A DNA stretch of 23,726 nt, from IMG/VR virus record IMGVR_UViG_3300027972_000050, positions 1 to 23,726 of that record. One strand, written 5' to 3'. Each line of letters begins with the position of its first letter. The first letter of the stretch is position 1. This DNA comes from a virus. Shown here in pieces: positions 8,632 to 14,929 of the stretch. The notes beneath the pieces were generated by a model that searched no databases, was not told where the DNA came from, and saw only the letters and a program-made list of their open reading frames with translations. The translations under genes were made by a program, and so were the position numbers.

Positions 8632-9198
8632 TTATAAGTCCTTCCAATATTCGTTATCAAACCACGCCCCTAAGTCATCCCAAATGCCATTGCGTAAAAT
8701 CCAAAGTTGAGAAATTACACCGCCGTTTTTATCTGTGTTAGAGTCGTTTATATCTGTATTTTTTGTGCCGTCCCAAAGTATTCTAAACCGTTTTTCGCTC
8801 ACTTCTTTTGGTTCGGTTAACCCTATTTCAATTAACACCTTGTCAATCCCTGCAATAGATACAGCCACATCAACCGTCCCCAATTTGTTCAAAAATTTCA
8901 AGTCGTTTTTAACCGATTGTTCAATTTTTATACGTCCGGCACTGTTTAACGCCACTAAATCCAACGTTTTTTCAGTCTCAGAATTTAAGTATTCGTCTGG
9001 ATTAGCGTCTAAAAACTGATTTCCCCAAAAATCAAACCGTTGCTCGTTAATGCCTGACTTATCGCTTGTACTTTCGGCTCGATTGCCACCAAATAAACCT
9101 ATGTAAATCTGATTCCATAACGTCATTGTTTGCCAAATATCATTATTTTGCACCGACATATCCCCCCCATTCAACGTTTCATATAATCCTATATCCAT
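8632..9198 (-). CDS. Mu gp46-like baseplate protein
   Basis: 188 residues. The N-terminal half fits the phage GP46 family (T4 gp25-related wedge component): an opening MDIGLYETLNGGDMSVQNND, a helix LWNQIYIGLFGGNR, then INEQRFDFWGNQFLD and a later IEQSVKNDLKFLN. The core ends at about residue 140 (RFRILWDGT). The last 45 residues are an extension with Asn/Asp-rich linker and WILRNGIWDDLGAW, not expected in the basic family and of unknown purpose. The gene sits directly before the gp47-like gene, the standard pairing, and starts two bases after the tape measure stop. Assignment is by sequence pattern and by position. Confidence 0.76.
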   Translation of the reverse strand: MDIGLYETLNGGDMSVQNNDIWQTMTLWNQIYIGLFGGNRAESTSDKSGINEQRFDFWGNQFLDANPDEYLNSETEKTLDLVALNSAGRIKIEQSVKNDLKFLNKLGTVDVAVSIAGIDKVLIEIGLTEPKEVSEKRFRILWDGTKNTDINDSNTDKNGGVISQLWILRNGIWDDLGAWFDNEYWKDL

Positions 9199-9200
9199 AA

Positions 9201-11171
9201 TTAAAAGGCGTTAGATGTTCCGTTTACTTTTATAGGTATGCCACCCGGCGACCCTGAAACCGTTGACCTATTTTTAGGGTCGTTAATATTTATATCCACG
9301 TTTTGACGGCTTTCGTTTATTTGCGTGTTTGTAACCTCATTTTGAGTGGCTTGTGTATTGACCGCCTCTGGTGGCGTTTGAAATTCGCTACCAGTTGCGT
9401 CTAAACCCGCTTGAAAGTTGCCCAATTTATCCATAATTGGAGAAATAACACCTCCCAAACCGGGTATTTTAGATAACATTTTTAGAAAAAACATCATAGG
9501 GTCAATTAAACTTGACAATAAAACTGCTCCTATTTTCTTCAATCCTTCTAAAAATCCACCGTTTGCAAATGAGTTTTTAATGGCTTCCCAGCTATCCCAA
9601 AGTTTTTTAATAGCATTTACAAGCATTAAAATAGGTGCTAAAGCTATGATAAATGGCATTAACGCTGCTTTAACCCAAGTAGGTGCCGCCATAAATTTTG
9701 CTTTTAAGTCATCCCAATATTTTACAAGTAATACTATAACTGCAATAACTGCCACAATAGCCACTACGATTAAACCTATTGGGTTTGCTGTCATTGCAGC
9801 ATTCCACGCCCATTGTGCCGCGGTTGCCACATAAACCATCGAACGATAAGCCTTTAACGCTATCACATTACCTTTTAAAGCTATTGCACCTTTGCCGGCT
9901 ATAATTGCCTGAGCTGCTAAAGCTACGTTATAGGCTAAAGTGCCTAAGGTTACCAACTTATAAGCTAAATACATTGGTATTAATACCGATGCAACGGCCG
10001 CAATTAATCCAATAATCCAACTAAGGTTATTAGCTAAAAATCCCAACACTCCTGTAAACATTGATATACCTACAGAGCCTTGTGTAGCTCCTACAATTGC
10101 ATTATCAAAGGCGTTTTTTAGCTCTTTTATTTTGTTGGCTATTGTTGCCGAGTTTTTCGCTGCTTGTTCCTCCGCTTTTGAAGTATTTTCAATCTGTTTT
10201 ACCCAATCTTCATACGTCCCTAATTGGTCAAAAATTACTTTTCCTGCTGTAATGTTTTCTTTGCCAAATATTTTTGACATCGCCACACTGTCGTTCTGTA
10301 TTTTTGATAATTCACGGAGGCGGTCGGCTGTGCTTAAAGTCTTATCACTTAATACATCTAAACTAACACCATTTCTTTTAAACGCCTCCATAGCCTCCGA
10401 AGATGCACCTTTAGAAGTATCCATAAAAAGTAGTAAGTTTCTCGATGCCGTGCCAAGTTCCTCAGTAGGTAATTTTTTACCCAACACTTGAATTAATGCA
10501 ATAGACTCTGGTAGTGTAGTATTCATTGAGTTTGCGACCGCTCCAAACTTACTAAGCGCGTCAACTGATTTTTGAGTTGAAACCTGACCTACTATTTCAC
10601 CCGCCGTTAATTGTTGAACGGTTTGATTTGCCGATTCTGCACCCAAATTAAATTGGTTCATAGCTCCTGTCAACGCTTCCAACGCCGGTTGTACTTGCAT
10701 TCGTGAGGCTTTTGCTAGTAACACACCCGCCTCTGTAATTTGTCCTAATGCCTTTGGGTCGCTCAAATATTGTGACATAGCAGAGCCAACAGTTTGGAAA
10801 CCGTTGGCTATTTCTGACGCTGACATTTTAGATTTTGTTGCTAAGTCAAGAACCTGACCTTGCATATTTTCAAGTGCTTTACCACTAACTCCAGTTACTG
10901 CGGATAGCGAAGCCATTGAGTCATCAAACTTTACTATTGCATCGCCTGCCATATATGCTAAAGTGGCGATTGATGCAATACCTACCATTGACTTAAGTTG
11001 CCCACTTATACCACCGAGCGAACCTTTTAATCTGTTTGCATCCTGCTCAACTTTTTTAAAAGCGTTGCTCGAACTTGCTGCGAATTTACGGTTACGCTCT
11101 TCCATTTTGGATAGCACACCCGAAAATTTATCTACTGCGGAAAATCGTGCAACGGCGGAAAAAACAGTCAT
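9201..11171 (-). CDS. Tail tape measure protein, TP901 type
   Basis: 656 residues. The first 360 residues are helical and match the TP901 tape measure core: IASIATLAYMAGDAIVKFDD, LDLATKSKMSASEIANGF and ALTGAMNQFNLGAESANQT. Three long hydrophobic segments lie near residues 384 to 406, 464 to 485 and 499 to 520, typical of proteins that insert in the inner membrane during DNA ejection. The tail end is hydrophilic. At the usual figure of about 0.15 nm per residue, the tail would be close to 98 nm (an inference). The gene follows the 77-residue unknown gene across a 46-bp gap containing a TATATTTG box, so it may have its own promoter. No peptidase or lysozyme domain is apparent. Confidence 0.92.
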   Translation of the reverse strand: MTVFSAVARFSAVDKFSGVLSKMEERNRKFAASSSNAFKKVEQDANRLKGSLGGISGQLKSMVGIASIATLAYMAGDAIVKFDDSMASLSAVTGVSGKALENMQGQVLDLATKSKMSASEIANGFQTVGSAMSQYLSDPKALGQITEAGVLLAKASRMQVQPALEALTGAMNQFNLGAESANQTVQQLTAGEIVGQVSTQKSVDALSKFGAVANSMNTTLPESIALIQVLGKKLPTEELGTASRNLLLFMDTSKGASSEAMEAFKRNGVSLDVLSDKTLSTADRLRELSKIQNDSVAMSKIFGKENITAGKVIFDQLGTYEDWVKQIENTSKAEEQAAKNSATIANKIKELKNAFDNAIVGATQGSVGISMFTGVLGFLANNLSWIIGLIAAVASVLIPMYLAYKLVTLGTLAYNVALAAQAIIAGKGAIALKGNVIALKAYRSMVYVATAAQWAWNAAMTANPIGLIVVAIVAVIAVIVLLVKYWDDLKAKFMAAPTWVKAALMPFIIALAPILMLVNAIKKLWDSWEAIKNSFANGGFLEGLKKIGAVLLSSLIDPMMFFLKMLSKIPGLGGVISPIMDKLGNFQAGLDATGSEFQTPPEAVNTQATQNEVTNTQINESRQNVDININDPKNRSTVSGSPGGIPIKVNGTSNAF

Positions 11172-11194
11172 AACAAATAGATTGTATATTTTGC

Positions 11195-11202
11195 CAAATA
11201 TA
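11195..11202 (-). promoter_or_regulatory. Bacteroidota -7 box (TATATTTG) upstream of tape measure
   Basis: Minus-strand TATATTTG fits TAnnTTTG. It lies 24 bases before the tape measure ATG, in the only sizeable gap between the KilA-N cassette and the tail operon. No TTG is seen at the expected -33 distance, so activity is uncertain. Confidence 0.45.
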
Positions 11203-11217
11203 CAAAAAATATAGTTA

Positions 11218-11451
11218 CTAAAGTTTGTTATTATATTTTAAGTTAATTTTTACCAATTTATCTATTCTATCCGTTGCCCTATTAAACTCTGAAACGGTTA
11301 AAAATTGAGCCTCAAATAGTGATAATAGTTGTTTTACTGATACTTCATAGCTTTTTATTTTCGCCTCGTTAAATGCTATGTTTTTAGCCTTTAATTGAGT
11401 TGATAATGATTGACTAGAATAGTAGTTTAGTTTGACGAAATGGGGTAGCAT
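11218..11451 (-). CDS. Small basic hypothetical protein (KilA-N cassette)
   Basis: 77 residues, Lys-rich and apparently all-helical, starting MLPHFVKLNYYSSQ and ending LVKINLKYNNKL. I recognise no family. It starts two bases after the KilA-N stop, so it is probably cotranslated from the same promoter. Its AT-rich codon choice resembles KilA-N and differs from the adjoining tail genes. No signal peptide or membrane segment is visible. It could be a partner of the KilA-N protein or an independent passenger; nothing in the sequence decides this. Confidence 0.65.
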   Translation of the reverse strand: MLPHFVKLNYYSSQSLSTQLKAKNIAFNEAKIKSYEVSVKQLLSLFEAQFLTVSEFNRATDRIDKLVKINLKYNNKL

Positions 11452-11453
11452 AG

Positions 11454-12080
11454 TTATTGATTTAATGATTTGTATTCATTTAAAGCCTTTTCAATCCCAA
11501 TCCTAATAGCTTGGTTGTTATCACGCAAAACTCCTGCTAATAAAGTAATATTTTCGTGTATTTTATCTCTTAATTTTAATTGTTCTTCATTTGCTTTTTG
11601 CCAATCATTAACCCCGCAAGCATTTTGTATATTCTGAGCTGTAATCGTTATTCCTCTGTGGTATCTACTTTTATTTGAACAATTTTCATATAAAGCACCT
11701 GCCATTTTTTTATAAGAGTCTCCCGAACTATTTCTATATTTTAATAATTCATCTAATAAAAATTTGTACGCTTCAATTTTTAATTTTGGGTCAATAGCTA
11801 AAGCCATATCCATAAAAATAAGCGGGTGCGCCCACGTTTCTCCACTCTTACCTCTTTTACTTGAGATAACTTCTTTTTCTTCTTTTTTAATTTCTTCAAT
11901 AAATTCTTTTGTCGGCTTTGAATTTATCCACGAATTAAAATTAAATAAAGCCATCTTATTTGATGCTCTATAAAAATTACCTGCTTTTTCTAAATCGTTT
12001 AAACAGAAAAAACCAGTTTTTGAATTTTGTCTAACTTTGCAATCAAACAAATTTCTAACCATCATTACTTGTGTTTCCAT
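11454..12080 (-). CDS. KilA-N domain protein (putative DNA-binding moron)
   Basis: 208 residues. Residues 1 to about 115 form a KilA-N domain: NFNSWINSKPTKEFIEEI around 47 to 64, then RGKSGETWAHPLIFMDMALA (76 to 95) with the conserved TWAHP at 82 to 86, and IEAYKFLLDELLKYRNSSGD to about 121. The C-terminal 85 residues are helical with a coiled-coil-like end (EEQLKLRDKIHENITLLAGVL). KilA-N domains are predicted to bind DNA and often occur in phage proteins of regulatory or antirepressor type. Its place between tail chaperone and tape measure is not structural. A terminator precedes it, a consensus promoter lies directly upstream, and its composition is AT-richer than the tail genes, marking it as an inserted, separately transcribed cargo gene. 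Domain identity is firm; function and target are unknown. Confidence 0.9.
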   Translation of the reverse strand: METQVMMVRNLFDCKVRQNSKTGFFCLNDLEKAGNFYRASNKMALFNFNSWINSKPTKEFIEEIKKEEKEVISSKRGKSGETWAHPLIFMDMALAIDPKLKIEAYKFLLDELLKYRNSSGDSYKKMAGALYENCSNKSRYHRGITITAQNIQNACGVNDWQKANEEQLKLRDKIHENITLLAGVLRDNNQAIRIGIEKALNEYKSLNQ

Positions 12081-12097
12081 ACTGTAAATATATTTAA

Positions 12098-12145
12098 TTT
12101 GTACAAAGATAAAAATAATTTACATATTACAATAATTTATGTACA
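12098..12145. promoter_or_regulatory. Paired TGTACA sites flanking the KilA-N promoter (possible operator)
   Basis: The 10-bp palindrome TTTGTACAAA (12098-12107) overlaps the -7 box. A second TGTACA lies at 12140-12145. Their centres are 40 bp apart, close to four helical turns, so a dimeric regulator could bind both and bridge the promoter. The protein is unknown; autoregulation by KilA-N is one possibility. Confidence 0.35.
12104..12132 (-). promoter_or_regulatory. Consensus Bacteroidota promoter for KilA-N
   Basis: Minus-strand TTG (12132-12130) and TATCTTTG (12111-12104) are separated by 18 bases, fitting the TTG-N17-23-TAnnTTTG pattern known for Bacteroidota housekeeping promoters. The predicted start lies near 12097, giving a leader of about 17 bases. 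Confidence 0.75.
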
Positions 12146-12180
12146 ATTTATTTATATTTATTTTGCATTTTTATAAAAAC

Positions 12181-12205
12181 GGGTTTTATCGCTTTTATAA
12201 AATCC
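12181..12205. other. AT-rich stem-loop in the accessory island
   Basis: Arms GGGTTTTAT (12181-12189) and ATAAAATCC (12197-12205) pair over nine positions with one G-T wobble and a 7-base loop. No T-run adjoins it in a way that makes a convincing terminator. It may only reflect AT-rich sequence. Confidence 0.3.
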
Positions 12206-12222
12206 TAATTTTCAACTTGTTC

Positions 12223-12250
12223 TATAAACGTAGATATATCTACGTTTATA
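12223..12250. promoter_or_regulatory. Perfect 28-bp palindrome, possible operator
   Basis: The left arm TATAAACGTAGATA (12223-12236) is followed without spacer by its exact reverse complement (12237-12250). It lies between the chaperone terminator and the KilA-N promoter. Lack of a T-run and of a loop argues against a terminator and for a DNA site bound by a symmetrical protein, or a cruciform. Confidence 0.55.
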
Positions 12251-12281
12251 ACTTACTCATTTTCAATACTCAATTTTGAGC

Positions 12282-12309
12282 AAAAAAAAACCACCTATTA
12301 CAGTGGCTT
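12282..12309 (-). terminator. Intrinsic terminator after the chaperone frameshift extension
   Basis: On the minus strand the stem AAGCCAC / GTGGTTT (one G-U) with an 8-base loop is followed directly by a run of T. The stem begins at the last base of the -1 frame stop TGA. Plus-strand reading also gives a T-run after the stem (CATTTTTT), so it may work in both directions. Confidence 0.75.
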
Positions 12310-12892
12310 CATTTTTTCGGTAACGTCTTTTCTAATTGCTTATTATATTCTAGTATATCATCGTACCAATAGAATAAACCGTGATTATCTACTCTATCAA
12401 AATACATACTATCAACTATCGGAGGTGTCCACTTATAGAACCGGACAACGGATTTGACAACGTGGTCAAATCCGAGTCCCTCCTCTTCTATAAAAAATAA
12501 ACAGCAATTGAAGTGGCTCTATCAAAGTCGGGTGCCGACTCTAATTTTTTAATAATTCCTTTGGGCTGATTTGTCAATTGTGCAATAAGCCCAATTAAAC
12601 GACCTTCGCCATCGTTCGCGCTAATACCTTTCATAGCCTCCTGACGTTCACCTGCGGTCAATCTAAACTTAAAGTCTAACGATTTAACGCCGTCACCATC
12701 GCCAATTATAGGCCACACTAATTTTAATTCCATCGTGTTATCTTCATTGATAACCAAATCGCCATCTGTGATAGCTTCTAAGATAGTTTCTTCACTTCCT
12801 AGATTACCCTCACGTTTCTTTTCACCAATTCTACGAGCTTCCGCCCACTTGTTAAAGTCGTTCTGTGCGACTTCAAATGATACTTTTGTCAT
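12309..12892 (-). CDS. Tail assembly chaperone, -1 frameshift product (G-T type)
   Basis: The shared 134-residue N-terminal part is read to the TTT TTA codons at 12496-12491. Slipping back one base continues at ATA 12491-12489 for 60 more codons to TGA at 12311-12309, giving 194 residues. The extension has the acidic start IEEEGLGFDHVV, then YKWTPPIVDSMYFDRV and GLFYWYDDILEYNKQL, with an aromatic helix like those of downstream chaperone domains. The extension ends where a terminator begins, so the coding space is fully accounted for. In lambda G/GT and related phages a minor frameshifted product is needed for tape measure and tube assembly. The slip heptamer, open frame and position are seen; the frameshift itself is inferred. 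Confidence 0.8.
12449..12497 (-). other. Programmed -1 frameshift site: slippery heptamer and hairpin
   Basis: Heptamer T TTT TTA occupies 12497-12491 in phase with the chaperone codons (TAT TTT TTA TAG), the same X XXY YYZ form as the HIV-1 slip site. The zero-frame TAG follows immediately. Sixteen bases later a 10-bp stem forms, CGGATTTGAC (12474-12465) with GTCAAATCCG (12458-12449), enclosing a 6-base loop. The spacer is longer than the usual 5 to 9 bases. A purine-rich AGGAGGGA lies within the spacer. Confidence 0.78.
12488..12892 (-). CDS. Tail assembly chaperone, zero-frame product (G type, Mu gp41-like)
   Basis: 134 residues. The N-terminal 25 residues are helical; a beta-rich core follows with NTMELKLVWPIIGDGDGVKS, where the L..PI...G..V pattern is shared with Mu gp41-like and other chaperones, then KFRLTAGERQEAMKGI and a helix-rich end RLIGLIAQLTNQPKGIIKKL. 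This form should coat the tape measure during tail assembly and is absent from the virion. It ends one codon after a slippery heptamer that yields the longer form. A hairpin terminator lies between the tube gene and this start, so its expression may be set below that of the tube. Family call is by position and pattern. Confidence 0.82.
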   Translation of the reverse strand: MTKVSFEVAQNDFNKWAEARRIGEKKREGNLGSEETILEAITDGDLVINEDNTMELKLVWPIIGDGDGVKSLDFKFRLTAGERQEAMKGISANDGEGRLIGLIAQLTNQPKGIIKKLESAPDFDRATSIAVYFL

Positions 12893-12912
12893 AATTTTGC
12901 TGTTTATGATTA

Positions 12913-12947
12913 ATAAAAAAACCGACTCCCATTTCTGAAAGTCGGTT
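12913..12947 (-). terminator. Intrinsic terminator between tube and chaperone genes
   Basis: Minus-strand stem AACCGACT / AGTCGGTT (8 bp, perfect) with a 12-base loop is followed by TTTTTTATT. It lies 20 bases past the tube stop. Readthrough is expected to feed the chaperone gene. A TATATTTG box at 12948-12955 sits just upstream but has no -33 element. Confidence 0.82.
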
Positions 12948-12966
12948 CAAATATATAGAAAATTTA

Positions 12967-13377
12967 TTAAAGTTTTTCTAATTTTCCACCACCTGCTACT
13001 TTAAAGCCGGTTACTGTGCCTGCGTTTTTGTTGCCTTTCAAATCCCCACTGATTGAGCCGGTGCCTTTGTAAACTGTACCGTCCAAAAATGAGAACGTCC
13101 ACGGTGCTTCTACAGTACTATCTGCAATTTGTTGCAAACTTTCCAACGTATCTGGGTCTGATGCCCAACCAACCGGAGGACAAGCAACGCTCCAACGTTT
13201 GCGGTTCATTTGTTTGATGTTAGTGCCTGCGCCCGTTACCGAGTCGTCACCATCTGCAACAACGTAACCGCCAAAGTCGATTTCCACATCTTCGCTACCT
13301 TTCGGGTCGAATCTAAAAGAGCCTAAAGTCGGGTGATTGACCGTTATTTCTATTAAGTCACCTCCTACATATGCCAT
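12967..13377 (-). CDS. Tail tube protein (Mu gpM-like)
   Basis: 136 residues, the usual size for the single-domain tube subunit of contractile tails. It is beta-rich, starting MAYVGGDLIEITVNHPTLGS, with FDPKGSEDVEIDFGGYVVAD, a loop containing WSVACPPVGWASDPDTLE, and a Gly-rich C-terminus (GTVTGFKVAGGGKLEKL). It directly follows the sheath gene (24-bp gap), the invariant order of sheath and tube. It polymerises inside the sheath as stacked hexamers and is needed in many copies. A terminator right behind it fits a highly expressed last gene. The call rests on order, length and beta-rich pattern. Confidence 0.85.
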   Translation of the reverse strand: MAYVGGDLIEITVNHPTLGSFRFDPKGSEDVEIDFGGYVVADGDDSVTGAGTNIKQMNRKRWSVACPPVGWASDPDTLESLQQIADSTVEAPWTFSFLDGTVYKGTGSISGDLKGNKNAGTVTGFKVAGGGKLEKL

Positions 13378-13401
13378 AATTTTATATTTAAAAAGTTAAA
13401 A

Positions 13402-14928
13402 TTAAAATGCAAAATTAGCCTCTGCATCTGTTGATGCTATTCTTACCGTTCCGGTGCGCTTGTACTTAAATGTACTATTTAAGCGGTCTGGATTTGAACC
13501 GCTCACTTCCACAACTAAAGACTCTTTGCTAAAAGCTGATTGAGTAATTAGCGCGCGTTGTGCGAGGTCGTCAAAGTATTCAAACAAAATACCCTTCCAT
13601 TGTTTCGGCTTAATCACATTTGCAACCGTGATAAAGTCATCATCACCCGCAAGGGCTTTGTCTTTAACGTTCGCTTGCTCAAGTAGTAAGTAACCAAATC
13701 GGATATTCCAATCTAAAATAAGATTTCTTGAATATCTGAATTGTGGAGGAATTTCACCCGCCGGACGGTAAGTAGTTACCATATCTTGAACGGTATATAC
13801 TCCATTCTCTAAACTTACAGTAGATGCACCATTTTTAACTAAATAATCACGGCTATCATAATCAGCCATATCGCCAATTAATCCATCTGAAGGCACTGGC
13901 ATATCTAAATAAGCCTGACCATTTACATCTAAGTGAGGTGTATCTTGTGCGGTGCGCGCCATAAGCAAAATAACATTTGCAGCAGCTTCCCAATCAAACC
14001 CTTTTGAGTTTGGCGCGGGTGCTAGTACGTTTGTTACTTGGTTCATTCTTGCTGATGCTCCCGTAATTGCTACGATTGCATCCTTATCGCTTAAAGTCGA
14101 ACCCCAAACAGCTACAAACGGTTTGAAAACAATACCGGTGTAACGTCCCGTTGGTGTTGTTGCTGATGGTGTACCATTAAACGCTTCAAGTGCGGCGTGT
14201 TGTGCCGTTCCGTAAGGATTTAAAACGATGGTATTCCACTCATTACCAAACTGAGTTAATGAAGTCGCAATAGACTCCGCACCGGCTCCTGAAACTTTGT
14301 TATTTACAACATAAGTTAAACCGCTTGCATCGCCTAATGTGTTTACAGCAACGTCTAAGGATGCTGATGTTGCTCCGTACCATTTTGACGCAATTGTAAC
14401 TACTCCTAATAAGTTAGTAGCTGTTACTGGTGCGTTGGTCACATTGTTAATTGCATCTTTGATTTTGCCACCAATAATAGTAGGCGTGTCGGTTGATGCA
14501 ATAATAAATTCGTAATATTCACCATCTACGTTATCACGTCCGTTGATAATTAAACGGTGTGCAACGTTCTTGTTAGGCGTTCCGCTTACCGTTACATCAA
14601 TAGTTGTTCCAGTGCTACCATTTGCCTCCAATTGTGGATAGTAAACGGTAGGAATACCACCAATACCACCACCAAAAATAGGGCGCAAAATACGAGCTAT
14701 TTGATGAGCCGGTGAGCCGTAACCCGCCACATCACCAATCTCGTTGGCACTTGTAAAATTAATAGGTGTCGTTCCTACAGTTGATTGATTAGCGTGATTT
14801 GCTGGTCCTAAAATAGCAACACGCATTGGCAAATTTTGCCCCCCAACTTTAGAAACTCCTTTGGTTATTTTGTAACCAACTACCCTACTTAATCGTTCAA
14901 GTCCAACAGCATTTGAAATATCTGCCAT
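13402..14928 (-). CDS. Contractile tail sheath protein (Mu gpL-like)
   Basis: 508 residues, close to Mu gpL. The N-terminus GLERLSRVVGYKITKGVSKV and the following LPMRVAILGPANHANQST are typical of Mu-family sheaths. A central domain with TIDVTVSGTPNKNVAHRLII and KIKDAINN matches the insertion domain that decorates the sheath surface. The C-terminal third (RYSRNLILDWNIRFGYLLLE, then SKESLVVEVSGSNPDRLNST and a final RTGTVRIAST) is the conserved contraction core. It proves a contractile tail. It begins a base after the tail-terminator candidate's stop with an A-rich leader and is followed by the tube gene. Confidence 0.93.
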   Translation of the reverse strand: MADISNAVGLERLSRVVGYKITKGVSKVGGQNLPMRVAILGPANHANQSTVGTTPINFTSANEIGDVAGYGSPAHQIARILRPIFGGGIGGIPTVYYPQLEANGSTGTTIDVTVSGTPNKNVAHRLIINGRDNVDGEYYEFIIASTDTPTIIGGKIKDAINNVTNAPVTATNLLGVVTIASKWYGATSASLDVAVNTLGDASGLTYVVNNKVSGAGAESIATSLTQFGNEWNTIVLNPYGTAQHAALEAFNGTPSATTPTGRYTGIVFKPFVAVWGSTLSDKDAIVAITGASARMNQVTNVLAPAPNSKGFDWEAAANVILLMARTAQDTPHLDVNGQAYLDMPVPSDGLIGDMADYDSRDYLVKNGASTVSLENGVYTVQDMVTTYRPAGEIPPQFRYSRNLILDWNIRFGYLLLEQANVKDKALAGDDDFITVANVIKPKQWKGILFEYFDDLAQRALITQSAFSKESLVVEVSGSNPDRLNSTFKYKRTGTVRIASTDAEANFAF

Positions 14929-14929
14929 T

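Noticed and set aside
8631-8660. Upstream ATG of the baseplate J gene
   Set aside because: It would overlap the gp46-like gene by 29 bases; ATG 8630 follows the stop and a GGAAGGA leader, and homologues begin close to NTPKLND.
8735-9019. 94-codon plus-strand frame opposite the gp46-like gene
   Set aside because: Antisense to an assigned gene within a coupled operon; Ser/Phe-rich mirror composition.
9418-10491. Plus-strand frames of 138 and 119 codons opposite the tape measure
   Set aside because: Ser/Phe/Ile-rich antisense images of a helical gene; no family pattern or start context.
12948-12955. TATATTTG as a dedicated chaperone promoter
   Set aside because: No TTG at the -33 distance, and a transcript would begin inside the terminator stem; kept only as part of the box series.
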